Under the pieces are notes generated by a model, which saw nothing but the letters and a program-made list of their open reading frames with translations, was not told the origin of the DNA and made no database searches. From Roseiarcus sp963696665 (GTDB lineage Bacteria; Pseudomonadota; Alphaproteobacteria; Rhizobiales; Beijerinckiaceae), in the NCBI GenBank assembly GCA_963696665.1, contig CAVOLE010000029.1:53099-117098 (forward strand): 64,000 nt of DNA, given 5' to 3'. Positions 45,789 through 54,993 of the stretch are shown here, piece by piece (within the stretch, counting starts at the first letter, position 1; every line of letters begins with the position of its first letter). The position numbers and the translations under genes were made by a program.

Positions 45789-46406
45789 AGCGCCGACCCG
45801 AAGATCGGACGAGTGTCGAAGCGCCGATGCCTTCATACCGGATAAGGGCAAGGTCGAGCGGCCGTTCCGCTACATCCGCGAGGACTTCTTTCTCGGTGGC
45901 GCGTTCCGCAATCTCGACGACCTGAACGAGCAACTCCGTCATTGGCTCGACACTGTCGCCAATCCGCGCGTGCACGCCACGACCAATCGGGTCGTCGCCG
46001 AGGCCTTCGCGGAAGAGGCGGCATCATTGAAAGCCCTGCCGACCGTTCCCTACAGGGCAGTGCTACGGCTCGAGCGGCGTGCTTCGCATGAAGGCATGGT
46101 CAGCGTCGGCGGGAATCTCTACAGCGTGCCCGACACGACGCGGCGGCGCGTCTTGGACGTCCACGTTCTCGCCGATGAGATCCGCATCTTCGAAGACGGG
46201 ACGCTTGTTGCGACCCATGCGCCGCTGGAGGGACGGGGTGAAAAGCAGCTCGATCCTTCACACCGCAAGCCCATCAGCTCGTGCCGCCGCAGCCTGCGAG
46301 ATCTTGAGACTGTGATCCTGACGCGGGTCGGCGATCGCGTTGTTCGTCGCTCGCTCGACTTCTACGCCGCGGTCGGCCGCCGTCTCGCAGGCCTCGGAAG
46401 CGCACG

Positions 46407-47266
46407 ATGAGCGCGCCCTCCGTCATTGAGCGCGTCAAGACCAATCTCGTCGCCTTGAAGATGCCGCGGGCGCTGGAAGTCTTCGACGTCACCCTGCGCG
46501 GCATCGTGCGCGGCGAGATCGGCGCCATCGAGGCCATCGACGCCTTGCTCACCGAAGAGCTGACCACGCGCGAAAATCGCCGCGTCAGGATGGCAGTCCA
46601 GATGGCTAGGCTGTCGGCGATCAAAACTCTCGCCGTTTTCGACTTCGTCTTCCAGCCCTTCTCGACAGAAACCGTATCCTGGCGCTCGCCGGATTGCAGT
46701 TCATCGATCGCGCCGAAGCGCTCCATCTCATAGGCCCGCCCGGAACTGGCAAAACTCATCTGAGCCTCGCCCTCGGCGTCGAGGCGGTCAAAGCCGGACG
46801 CAGCGTCTACTTCAGCTTCCTCGCCGACATCGTCACCGCGCTCGCCAAGGCTGAACTCGACGGCGCCCTTCGCGAAAGGATCCGCTATTACCGCCGCTTC
46901 GCGTTGCTCATTGTCGACGAGATCGGCTACCTCCCAGTCACGCCCGGTGGTGGCAATCTCTTCTTCCAGTTCGTCAATGCCCGCTGCGAAAAGGGCGCAA
47001 TGATCCTCACCTCAAATCGCGGCTTCGCCGAGTGGGGCGAGATCTTCGGCGACTCCGTTGTCGCAACCGCGCTCCTCGACAGATTGCTTCACCACGCCGT
47101 CGTCATCCAGATCGAAGGGTCGAGCTATCGATTGCGCGAGCACGCCGACCTCCTGCCCGAAAACATCCGCTTCAAGCCGAACGCCGCCGCCAATCCAATT
47201 CCACCGATCCCGAAGCGTCGCGGTCGCCAGCCTAAGAATGGAGGCGCCGATCACGCCCACGGCTGA
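46407..47266 (+). pseudogene. istB: IS21 IstB ATPase, one frameshift
   Basis: ATG at 46407 overlaps the istA stop. The N-terminus MSAPSVIERVKTNLVALKMP and RENRRVRMAVQMARLSAIKT reads to FDFVFQP, where one base is missing near 46660. The frame then continues ILALA, GLQFIDRAEALHLIGPPGTG (Walker A GPPGTGKTH), LLIVDEIGYLPV (Walker B) and ends with a Lys/Arg-rich tail at 47266. Adding one base restores a normal IstB of about 285 residues. Confidence 0.87.
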
Positions 47267-47354
47267 TCGCCGACCCGCCAGACTGGGGAATTTTGCGGCG
47301 CCACTTTTGAGGAAAACCGCGGCGCCATTGACAGATGATCAGAGAGGTCACCTA

Positions 47355-47861
47355 GTGGAACCGTATGGAACTCGGCGCGACCTGCTGCTGACATCACTTC
47401 TTGCGGCGCCGCCCTTCTGGCCAACGGGCGTGGCCGCCAGTCCGCTCAATCCGGCGCCGACCATCAAGCTGCCCGACGCGTTGCAATGGGAAACGCAGCC
47501 CTCGTTTCCTCGGGGGAGCGTCGACATTTATCCTCTGACCGGGGACAGCACCTGCGCCAAGCCTCTACTAATCTTTATCCGCTGGCATCCGGGATACATG
47601 AGCGCGCCGCACACTTATACGAGCAATCGGTTCTGCGTCGTTGTCTCGGGCAGTTGGAGGGTCAACAGCGGCAATGATTTCGACCCCGCTTCGTGCGTGA
47701 CTGCGCCTGCCGGCAGCTTCGTGCACCGGCTGGCTGGAACTCCGCATTACGACGGCGTGATCCGCGGCCAAAATGAACCGGCGGTCATCGCAGTCTGCGG
47801 TATCGGTCCAGTCAACTTCGCGCTCGCCTATCCATCGAAGCCCCCTTGGCGGGCCCTGTGA
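47355..47861 (+). CDS. Exported cupin-domain protein
   Basis: A 168-residue protein. The N-terminus TRRDLLLTSLLAAPPFWPTG has a twin-arginine-like or Sec signal, followed by a cupin fold: IFIRWHPGYMSAPHTYTSNR, FCVVVSGSWRVNSGNDFDP and APAGSFVHRLAGTPHYDGV, with His residues in the usual metal-ligand places. The start is GTG at 47355 with AGAGAGG upstream. It lies just outside the IS21 right end. Possibly a periplasmic sensor or small-molecule-modifying enzyme; the substrate is unknown. Confidence 0.78.
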   Translation: MEPYGTRRDLLLTSLLAAPPFWPTGVAASPLNPAPTIKLPDALQWETQPSFPRGSVDIYPLTGDSTCAKPLLIFIRWHPGYMSAPHTYTSNRFCVVVSGSWRVNSGNDFDPASCVTAPAGSFVHRLAGTPHYDGVIRGQNEPAVIAVCGIGPVNFALAYPSKPPWRAL

Positions 47862-48072
47862 TCGCAGACTGCCAACCTGACTGTGATTTCTGCCGCCGCC
47901 CCGGCTCTTCCGCGCCCGCGAGCTCGTAGTAGCCTTCCAATCCGCCGCGACGGACCCTTCTCCAGGGCAATGCGTCTGGGCCGTGGGTCTCGTGTTGGAG
48001 CTCGCTCGAGCAGTGCTCCGTCGCTAGTCGAGGGCGGTTCGTCGGCGTTGAATTGGCCCGACCCGATGGACC

Positions 48073-48876
48073 TCATGGCGGTGTCGAACAAGGGCAGGAG
48101 CTGTATGGCTGGCAAGAATAAGGGTCGTTGGCGGCCATGAGGCAGTGGTTGGCATAGTAACGCCTGCCGTGATACCGTCTGTACCGCATATTTAGTCTAG
48201 CGCCTGCTGCGGCGGTGTGCTGGCCGACTAAAGCAGAAGGGCTTGTAAAGCGACCAGTATTAATCGCCAGGGGGTCGTTATGGAATCCGCTTCCTGAAAG
48301 GCCGCTGAGGTGGCTGCCAAAGCCGCCCCCGAACCCGCCGACATCGCTCCCTGCAAACCCGCCGATACCGGTTCCCCCGAAGCCCCGGACATGGCTACCC
48401 CCGAACCCGCCTATAGGGCTCTCTCTAAATCCGCCGATGGAGGTTCCCCCGAACCCGCCGACATGGCCGCCTCCAAAGCCGCCGATATGGATCCCCCCAA
48501 ATCCGCCGCCCGATCCGGCGACGAAATCACTCCCAATCCCACCTATGTGACCGCCTCCGCCGCCAAAGCCCCCTCCGAACCCTCCACCCCGCGCTGCCGC
48601 GACGACTACCGCCGTTCCGGACAAGGCAGCCGCAACGGCAAAAACTGCGGCGGTGTGCAGGATCGTACTCAACGGGCATCGTCGCGCCATCGGGTCATTC
48701 GTTGGCGAAGTCGTTCGAATTGGCGCGCTGCAGAGTGCGGTCGCTCGGATTGCGGATTGGAAAGCGCCGACCCCAACCGATGTTCCGGTTCGCTGCGCGC
48801 GTGGGTCCTGACCCAGCCGGGCCAGCCGCCCCGACAGCTGTAGCGTCAACTCCGCGATCCTGCTTTGAGTAAGCAT
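48073..48876 (-). CDS. Exported glycine-rich octapeptide-repeat protein
   Basis: A low-complexity protein with a hydrophobic export segment (STILHTAAVFAVAAALSGTA) and a Gly-rich region in which seven tandem 8-residue units follow GGFxxxx(I/V). The C-terminus is Tyr/Arg-rich (RYRRYHGRRYYANH) then Cys-rich (SCQPYSSCPCSTPP). The ATG at 48876 has a strong AGGAGA site but adds 62 residues before the signal. ATG 48690 would place the signal at the very N-terminus but lacks a ribosome site. Likely a cell-surface or matrix protein. Function unknown. Confidence 0.65.
   Translation of the reverse strand: MLTQSRIAELTLQLSGRLARLGQDPRAQRTGTSVGVGAFQSAIRATALCSAPIRTTSPTNDPMARRCPLSTILHTAAVFAVAAALSGTAVVVAAARGGGFGGGFGGGGGHIGGIGSDFVAGSGGGFGGIHIGGFGGGHVGGFGGTSIGGFRESPIGGFGGSHVRGFGGTGIGGFAGSDVGGFGGGFGSHLSGLSGSGFHNDPLAINTGRFTSPSALVGQHTAAAGARLNMRYRRYHGRRYYANHCLMAANDPYSCQPYSSCPCSTPP
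48331..48507 (-). repeat. 24-bp tandem repeats encoding GGFxxxx(I/V)
   Basis: About seven degenerate 24-bp units, read on the minus strand: GGFGGIHI, GGFGGGHV, GGFGGTSI, GGFRESPI, GGFGGSHV, RGFGGTGI, GGFAGSDV. Phe at position 3 and Ile/Val at position 8 are kept while the middle varies. Confidence 0.85.
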
Positions 48877-49224
48877 GAGAGTCTCCTTTTGCGACAGCGA
48901 CGATGCCGCCGCAATGAGGAAATAGGTTTTCAAGGGAATAAAACCAATAAAACGTAAGTATACTATTCTAAACTCAGCGTTGCGCATTATCCAACTTGCT
49001 TAGGTCTGGTTGGTATATCAGTTTAATTGAAACGAGGAACAATCGACAGCGTTCCACGGCTGACCAGGCAGGTTCAAATCTAAACTTGTCGGCAAGCAGA
49101 AACCAATCCGCCAGCCTCTGCTCGAAACTTACGAGCGCATCCTCTTCTGCGTCAGAGGGCCCCCAGACGTTGGACCCAGTTCGTATCAAAATCGCCGATC
49201 CAGAAAGCCCGGGGTCCAGAATTT

Positions 49225-49764
49225 CTAAGGGGCCGTGCGCTCAAAGTCCTGGTCTGAGATCGAAGAGTCAGTCGGCGCCCGAATGACGATCACGCCATGG
49301 TTTGTGGCCTCGTGGCAGGCGTTGCATGCGGAGGTGAGGTCGCCATAGGCCTTGAGAAACCCTACCCTGTCTTTCGACTCGATTGCCTTGTGCATGTCCT
49401 CAAAGGGTTGAGAGGTTGCGGACGAAATCATCTCCTGCAGAGGAATTTCGTGTTCCACGGGGTGAGCACGGCCGAGGCGATCAAAGGCGCCCTTCAAATT
49501 CCCCAGTTCGTAGGCAGTAAACGACCAATTTCCGCTCCTCGCGGCGACCCACAGTCTAACATGACGGGGCTGAATAGTGGCTATCATGAAGTCGCTAATA
49601 CTCGGAAGATAGCTCATTGCGTTCAAGGTCGCCGGGGCATCAGATCGCGCCGACGTCGCTTGCGTCAATAGCGCCAGACCCATGCATCCCGAGATCGCTG
49701 GCGCCAGGAGAATGCAAGACTTGATTGACCGTCGGCTTCGAAGCATCGACATGGTAAGGCTCAT
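49225..49764 (-). CDS. Exported c-type heme protein
   Basis: A 179-residue protein with an N-terminal export signal (residues about 12-35, ILLAPAISGCMGLALLTQA) and a single heme-c motif CNACH near the C-terminus (ACNACHEATNHGVIVI). A Cys in the signal (SGC) could also be a lipobox-like site. The middle is helical (LKGAFDRLGRAHPVEHEIPL), resembling a cytochrome c'-like four-helix bundle. ATG at 49764 with GGAGGG upstream. It probably acts in periplasmic electron transfer or sensing. No obvious redox partner is adjacent, although molybdoenzyme genes are present in the window. Confidence 0.78.
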   Translation of the reverse strand: MSLTMSMLRSRRSIKSCILLAPAISGCMGLALLTQATSARSDAPATLNAMSYLPSISDFMIATIQPRHVRLWVAARSGNWSFTAYELGNLKGAFDRLGRAHPVEHEIPLQEMISSATSQPFEDMHKAIESKDRVGFLKAYGDLTSACNACHEATNHGVIVIRAPTDSSISDQDFERTAP

Positions 49765-50003
49765 TTGATCGCCCTCCAGGAGTGCGGACGTGGGGTACAG
49801 ACGTCGGCTTGGCGCCTCCGCTGGGCCGTCTTCGACGCCCAAGACACAGCCCCGCCGGTTCTGGTTCTGTGGCTCCGAAGCAGGACCCAACAAAAGCGAT
49901 CTGAAGATACCCAGAAGGACAACCAATAGCTGATCTTATCAGGCTGCCCAACGACGCGTCGCGGCAAATGCGGGCGGCGCGCGTTGGATAGCAGGCAGGT
50001 CGG

Positions 50004-50273
50004 TCAGGGACCGCAAACGGCCGTATACCTACCTTCAGAGTTATCAAAGTCACGAATGACGTGGCATCGCTCGGGTGTTTGTAGTGTGTCGGCCGGGCGG
50101 CTATTAGAGGCGGACGGGCCCGTTGATCCAGAAGAGTTTCCGTACCCTTCAAGAGTCACTGGCGCCGAGCCCCTAGGCGCGCCCGTGACTGTATCCTGGG
50201 CAGCGGCTGGCGTGGCGGATGCGACGGCGCAAACCGCGGCCGTCGACAGGAATGTCAAGGCTAAGCGTTTCAT
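50004..50273 (-). CDS. Small exported protein of unknown function
   Basis: An 89-residue protein with a Sec signal peptide (MKRLALTFLSTAAVCAVASA, cleavage probably after PAAAQ). The mature part is Gly/Ser-rich (YGNSSGSTGPSAS) and ends RCHVIRDFDNSEGRYTAVCG with two Cys that could form a disulfide. GGAG lies upstream of the ATG at 50273. No family assigned. Confidence 0.7.
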   Translation of the reverse strand: MKRLALTFLSTAAVCAVASATPAAAQDTVTGAPRGSAPVTLEGYGNSSGSTGPSASNSRPADTLQTPERCHVIRDFDNSEGRYTAVCGP

Positions 50274-50710
50274 TTGATTATCTCCGGTGCTTGACCGCAA
50301 ACGATCGAAATCGCGCGGACTTCAACGACAGCCTGCAGACTAGCGTTCATCCCCGGATTACCGTGTACATAAACAGAGATCCGAGACCTATATGCAGATT
50401 TGCTTTCTGTCTCCCGGTTATTTGGACGATCGCCCCGAAGCTTTAAAGCTCTATTCTCGCTTACAGGAAACATACTTCAGGATGATTTGAATAAGACGAT
50501 CGTAGCTCATGCCCTCGGTGTCGCTGGGACAAACTCCGGTTGTGTGCCGCAAAGGCGATTTCATGCCACGCAAAGGCGAGGGGGCTCGTCACTCGCCACA
50601 GCCCAACACAGCAGGCTGACGCGATTAGACCCCGAACTCTCCGCCGCCCAGAAAGCGATGCTGGAGGTGCAGAGACCACTGACGTCGCCCCAATCGCTCG
50701 CGATCGCCGC
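50274..50710. other. 437-bp stretch between small exported gene and RND gene
   Basis: No convincing gene. It should hold the promoter for the leftward 50273 gene and the 3' end of the RND operon. I see no clear terminator hairpin with a T run. Confidence 0.45.
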
Positions 50711-53700
50711 TCAACCGGCTCGCATCGCCTCGGCGAGATGGGAGGGCTTGGCCCGGCTCCGGGCGGACAGGGCCTGACCGACCTTGTCCATGTAGATGAA
50801 TACGATCGGCGTGGTGAAGAGCGTGAGCACTTGCGACACCAGCAATCCGCCGACGATCGCATAGCCTAGCGGTTGCCGGATCTCGGACCCGGTTCCGGTT
50901 CCGAGCATGAGAGGAACGCCGCCGAACAGGGCGCACATGGTCGTCATTAGAATGGGCCGGAAGCGGAGGAGGCAGGCGTGATGGATCGCGTCCTCAGAGG
51001 AAAGACCCTCATGGCGCTGCCCTTCGAGTGCGACGTCGATAAGCATGATGCCGTTCTTCTTTACGATGCCGATCAAGAGGATAATGCCGATAATGCCGAT
51101 CACGTCGAGCGGGCGGCCGACCAGCATGAGCGTGACGAGCGCGCCGAGACCAGCCGAAGGCAGCGTCGACAAGATCGTCAACGGATGGATCGTGCTCTCG
51201 TAGAGCATGCCAAGGATGATGTAGACCGCGAACAACGCCGCGAGGATCAGCGGGGGCGTGGTGCTCAGCGAACTTTGGAAGGCCTGCGCGTTGCCCTGGA
51301 AGCTCGTGGCGATGGATCGCGGCATGCGAAGACCGGCGGTAGCCTTTTGCACCGCTGAAACCGCGGCGCCGATCGTGGCGCCCGGCGCCAGGTTGAAGCT
51401 CAAGGTGACCGACGGAAACTGGCCCTGATGATTAACGACGACCGGGGTCACGGCCGGATTGAGGCTGGCGATCTGGCTCAGGGGCACCATTGTGCTGTTC
51501 TGGGAAAGGACGTAGATGCGTTGCAGCGCATTGGGTCCGAGCTGATATTGCGGATTGACTTCGAGAATCACGTAATACTCGTTCAGTGCAGCGAAGATCC
51601 GGGCAATGTGACGCTGGCCGAACGCATCGTACAGGGTGGAGTCGATCGTCGCAGGCGTGATGCCGAACAGTGCGGCGGCCGCGCGGTCGATCTCAACCTT
51701 CAGAATCTGGCCTGGCGCCTCCTGATCGCTCGCGACTGCCGTCAACTCCGGCAAATCCTGCAGCTTCGCCATAAGTTTTTGCGCGTAGAAATTGAGTTCG
51801 TCTTGGTCGATGTCGACCAGGGTGTATTGATACTGCGTCTTTGACAGGCGGCTGCCGATGGTTATGTCCTGCGCCGCTTGCATGTAAAGCCTCATCCCCT
51901 GCACCTGTTGCAGCGCAATCGACAGGCGAGCGATCACCTGGTCGGCCGTTACGTTCCGCTGACCTTCGGGCTTCAGGGTAATGAAAACGCGACCGTCGTT
52001 CTCGGTGACGGTAGGGCCGCCCGGCCCGATATAGCCGACCGCAGAGGCGACCGCGGGGTCTTGGGCAGCGATCTCGAGGATTGCCTGCTGCCGTTGCTTC
52101 ATCCCGTCGGGCGAGACATCCGTGGCCGCTTCGCTGATCCCCATAATAATGCCCGTGTCCTGTTGCGGGAAGAAGCCCTTCGGGATGATGACGAACAGAT
52201 ACCCGGTCGCAGCCATGGTCGCCAGCATGACGACGAGCGTGATCCGGCGATGTCTGAGAGCGACGATCAGACCGCGATCGTAGACGTGCACGAGCCAGGT
52301 GAAGAACGCTTCGAGCGCGCGCGAAATCCGGCCCTCCTTCCCATGCTCCGCGGCCGGCAGCAATTTCGCGCAGAGCATGGGAGTGAGCGTCAGCGAGACG
52401 AGCACCGAGACCAGAATCGAGACGGCGACCGTAACAGCGAATTCCCGAAACAGGAGTCCGACCACGCCGCCCATCAAGAAGAGCGGAATGAAGACCGCGA
52501 TCAGCGAAATCGAAATCGACAAGATGGTGAAGCCGATCTCGCCGGCGCCGTCGAGCGCGGCCTTGAGCGGCGCCGCGCCGCCCTCGATGTGCCTGACAAT
52601 GTTCTCGACCATGACAATGGCGTCGTCGACGACGAAGCCGACCGCGATCGTGAGCGCCATCAAGGACAGATTGTCGAGACTGTAGCCCAGGACGTACATC
52701 ACCGCGAAGGTTCCGATCAGCGAAATCGGCACCGAAATCGCGGGAATGACGGTCGCCCAAAGTTTTCGCAGGAAGACCGCGATGACGCCAACGACGAGGG
52801 CGATCGTCAGGAGCAACGTGAAGCGCACGTCGGCCAGGCTGGCCGCGATGGTTTGGGTTCGGTCGGATACGATTTCGACGTCAATGCCCGGCGGCAGCGA
52901 GGCTCGGAGTTGCGGCAGGGCTTTCTTGATCGCCGCGACCGCCGACATGACATTGGCGCCGGGTTCCCGAAAAACGGACAGCAAAACAGCCGGCTTGCCG
53001 TTGAGCCAACCTCCAAGCGTCCTATCCACGGGCGCCTTTATCGCCCGCCCGATATCGCGGATGCGAATCGGCGCCCCGTTTCGATAGGCGACGATCGCGT
53101 CGTCAAAGCCCTGGGCGGTCATCAGCTGGTCATTCGTCTGAAGCGCGACCGCTTGTTGACCGCCGTAGAGCAGCCCGGTTGGCTGAACGACGGTCAGGTT
53201 CGCCAGCGCAAGCCTGACCGTTTCGAAATCGAGATTCATGGCGGCGAGCTGGGCCGGGTTGAGCTGGATTCGGATCGAAGGACTTAAGTTGCCGCCGACA
53301 GTCACGAGACCGACGCCCGAGACTTGCGACACCTTCTGCGCCAGGATCGAGTAGGCATAGTCGCTGACCGTCATGATCGGCAGCACGTCGGACGTCATCG
53401 ATACCAGCAGGATCGGCGTATCGGCCGGATTGGTCTTGCGATAGATCGGCGAGGTCAGGAGCGAGATCGGCAATTGCGCCTGCGTGGCGTTGATCGCCGC
53501 CTGCACGTCTATGGCTGCCGAATCGACGGTGCGGCTACGGTCGAACTGCAGCGTGATCTCGGTAAATCCCGTGCCGCTGCTCGAAGTCATCTGACTTAAG
53601 CCGGGGATCTGGCCGAACTGTCGTTCGAGTTGAGTGGCGACAGAGGACGCCATCGTTTGGGGGTCCGCCCCGGGCATCTGGGCGGTTACCTGGATCGTCG

Positions 53701-53827
53701 GCGTGTCGATGTTGGGAAGGGCGGCGACGGGAAGCAGGACGTAGCTGACGATCCCAAGCACGACGACAGCGACCATCAAGAGCGCGGTTGCGACAGGCCT
53801 CGTGATGAATCCGCTGGAGAGGTTCAC
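50711..53827 (-). CDS. RND (HAE1) multidrug efflux transporter
   Basis: A 1,038-residue inner-membrane proton antiporter of the MdtB/MdtC/AcrB family. It begins MNLSSGFITRPVATALLMVA with the first helix. Periplasmic porter landmarks include IDTPTIQVTAQMPGADPQTM. The proton-relay helix GFVVDDAIVMVENIVRHIEG carries the two conserved Asp, and the C-terminal half has IVKKNGIMLIDVALEGQRHE and LRFRPILMTTMCALFGGVPL. GTG at 53827 overlaps the adaptor's natural stop (GTGA). The frame is intact over more than 3 kb. No outer-membrane factor gene follows. Confidence 0.95.
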   Translation of the reverse strand: MNLSSGFITRPVATALLMVAVVVLGIVSYVLLPVAALPNIDTPTIQVTAQMPGADPQTMASSVATQLERQFGQIPGLSQMTSSSGTGFTEITLQFDRSRTVDSAAIDVQAAINATQAQLPISLLTSPIYRKTNPADTPILLVSMTSDVLPIMTVSDYAYSILAQKVSQVSGVGLVTVGGNLSPSIRIQLNPAQLAAMNLDFETVRLALANLTVVQPTGLLYGGQQAVALQTNDQLMTAQGFDDAIVAYRNGAPIRIRDIGRAIKAPVDRTLGGWLNGKPAVLLSVFREPGANVMSAVAAIKKALPQLRASLPPGIDVEIVSDRTQTIAASLADVRFTLLLTIALVVGVIAVFLRKLWATVIPAISVPISLIGTFAVMYVLGYSLDNLSLMALTIAVGFVVDDAIVMVENIVRHIEGGAAPLKAALDGAGEIGFTILSISISLIAVFIPLFLMGGVVGLLFREFAVTVAVSILVSVLVSLTLTPMLCAKLLPAAEHGKEGRISRALEAFFTWLVHVYDRGLIVALRHRRITLVVMLATMAATGYLFVIIPKGFFPQQDTGIIMGISEAATDVSPDGMKQRQQAILEIAAQDPAVASAVGYIGPGGPTVTENDGRVFITLKPEGQRNVTADQVIARLSIALQQVQGMRLYMQAAQDITIGSRLSKTQYQYTLVDIDQDELNFYAQKLMAKLQDLPELTAVASDQEAPGQILKVEIDRAAAALFGITPATIDSTLYDAFGQRHIARIFAALNEYYVILEVNPQYQLGPNALQRIYVLSQNSTMVPLSQIASLNPAVTPVVVNHQGQFPSVTLSFNLAPGATIGAAVSAVQKATAGLRMPRSIATSFQGNAQAFQSSLSTTPPLILAALFAVYIILGMLYESTIHPLTILSTLPSAGLGALVTLMLVGRPLDVIGIIGIILLIGIVKKNGIMLIDVALEGQRHEGLSSEDAIHHACLLRFRPILMTTMCALFGGVPLMLGTGTGSEIRQPLGYAIVGGLLVSQVLTLFTTPIVFIYMDKVGQALSARSRAKPSHLAEAMRAG

Positions 53828-54993
53828 GGCAGCATCCCGGCGCTCGCCGTCGTCGGGTTCGAAGCGCCTGATGGCGGCACTGAGACGACCAGGGCCCCGG
53901 GCGTCAGCCGGTACTGACCCTGCACGACGACGATCTCGCCCGCTTGCAGCCCCTTTGAGATCAGCGCGACCGCATGCAGACGCTACGCGACCTCGACTGC
54001 CTGGACCGAAACCCTTTTGTCGGCGCCGACCACATAGACGAATTGCCCATTGTTGTTCTCCTGCAGCGCGTTGGTCGGGACCGTCAACGCGTTCTTGACG
54101 ACCGAGGTCGTGAGATCGACATTCACGAACGTGCCGGGCCATAGTTGACGCTGATCGTTCGGAAAGATCGCCTTGAGCTGAACGGTTCCGGAAGTCGACG
54201 CCGCCTGGTTGTTGATCGCCAGCAGGGCGCCGACATCGAGCTCTTTCGCACCGCTTTGATCATAGACCGTAGCCTTAACAGGTCCGCGCGCCATGGCCTC
54301 CTGGACCGCCGCAATATTGACGTTCGCCAGCGTGAACACGACGCTGATTGGCTGCACCTGCGTCAGAACCACGATGCCGGTCGTGTTGCTTGGCTGGATC
54401 AAGTTGCCGATTTGGATCTGCAAAAGGCCGGTCACGCCATCAAAGGGCGCCCGCAACGTCGTGTAGTCCAAATTCGTCTGGTCGCTGGCGATGAGCCCCT
54501 TGTCGGTCTCCATGGCGGCCGCGTATTGCGCGACGAGAAACTGCTGGTCGGCAATCTGCTGCAAGGCGATGGAATCCTCTCTGCCAAGCTTTTGATAGCG
54601 TTCGAGATCGGATTGCGCTTGGGCATGAAGCGCGGTGTCCCTGGCCAATTGTCCTTGCGCCTGGGCCAGAGCAGCCTGGTAAAGACGCGGGTCGATCTTG
54701 GCGAGGATGTCGCCACGCTTGACCGACTGGCCTTCGACGAAATCGACCGCCTCGAGCACGCCCGTCACTTGGCTCTGGATCGAGGCCGTGTTCAGGGCCT
54801 GAACGGTTCCGAGGCCCGAAAGTACGATCGGCTCGTCGTGCTGCTGCACCTGCGCGGTGACAACCGGGACCGGGGGGGCGGGCGCGGCCGGCGGTTGGCC
54901 GCGATTCCACCACGAATATAAAACAATTCCTCCCGTCACAAGCAAGACGAAGGCGGCGGTCAGCACGAATTTTTTCCAACCGCCACGCATCAT
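53824..54993 (-). pseudogene. RND periplasmic adaptor (MdtA-like) with amber codon
   Basis: A membrane-fusion protein: N-terminal membrane anchor (WKKFVLTAAFVLLVTGGIVL), biotinyl-lipoyl motif SIQSQVTGVLEAVDFVEGQS, a helical hairpin (YQAALAQAQGQLARDTALHA) and a beta-barrel (GVTGLLQIQIGNLIQPSNTT). The frame stops at TAG 53983-53985 after SVQAVEVA. The same frame continues RLHAVALISKGLQAGEIVVV and GQYRLTPGALVV to a TGA that overlaps the transporter start. The truncated protein of 336 residues loses most of the membrane-proximal domain. It might still fold, or be read through. Confidence 0.88.

Larger units (their letters stand above)
44275..45790 (-). mobile_element. IS110-family element, copy 2
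   Basis: Lies between the truncated IS5 copy 2 and the resumed istA frame. It has an intact recombinase on the minus strand and about 180 bp of 5' non-coding DNA resembling that of copy 1. The exact ends are not defined. The 100 bp on its left (44275-44376) could include non-IS sequence. Confidence 0.75.
41217..46410 (+). pseudogene. istA: IS21 IstA transposase, split by nested elements
   Basis: GTG at 41217 with GGAGG upstream starts VIKLGELVMILDLHRQGLSV, the helix-turn-helix QVGVDRKTVRTYIAKG, QAQVDFARFEVEF (first Asp) and LYDRMKTAV (second Asp region). It ends at 41846. After the nested elements the frame resumes with GKVERPFRYIREDFFLGGAF (catalytic Glu) and continues to LGSAR at 46410. 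About 20 residues around the break are missing. It is a different IS21 subgroup from copies 1 and 3. Confidence 0.85.
41099..47333 (+). mobile_element. IS21-family element, copy 2, host of nested IS
   Basis: The left end TGTGACATTTGAAATTTCCC and a right end ...CCATTGACA, with internal repeats around TTCCCCAGT on both sides, enclose istA and istB on the plus strand. istA is cut after YNRAL at 41846. IS5 copy 2 (with IS481 inside) and IS110 copy 2 fill 41851 to about 45790. The istA tail resumes at about 45830. No target duplication is evident, so outer borders are approximate. Confidence 0.75.

Noticed and set aside
48974..49189. 71-codon minus-strand frame
   Set aside because: It would need a TTG start, has no ribosome site and no recognisable family, and sits in a low-GC pocket between two genes.
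51878..53287. 469-codon plus-strand frame rich in Asp, Arg and Gln
   Set aside because: Antisense to the RND transporter, with low-complexity composition typical of mirror frames.
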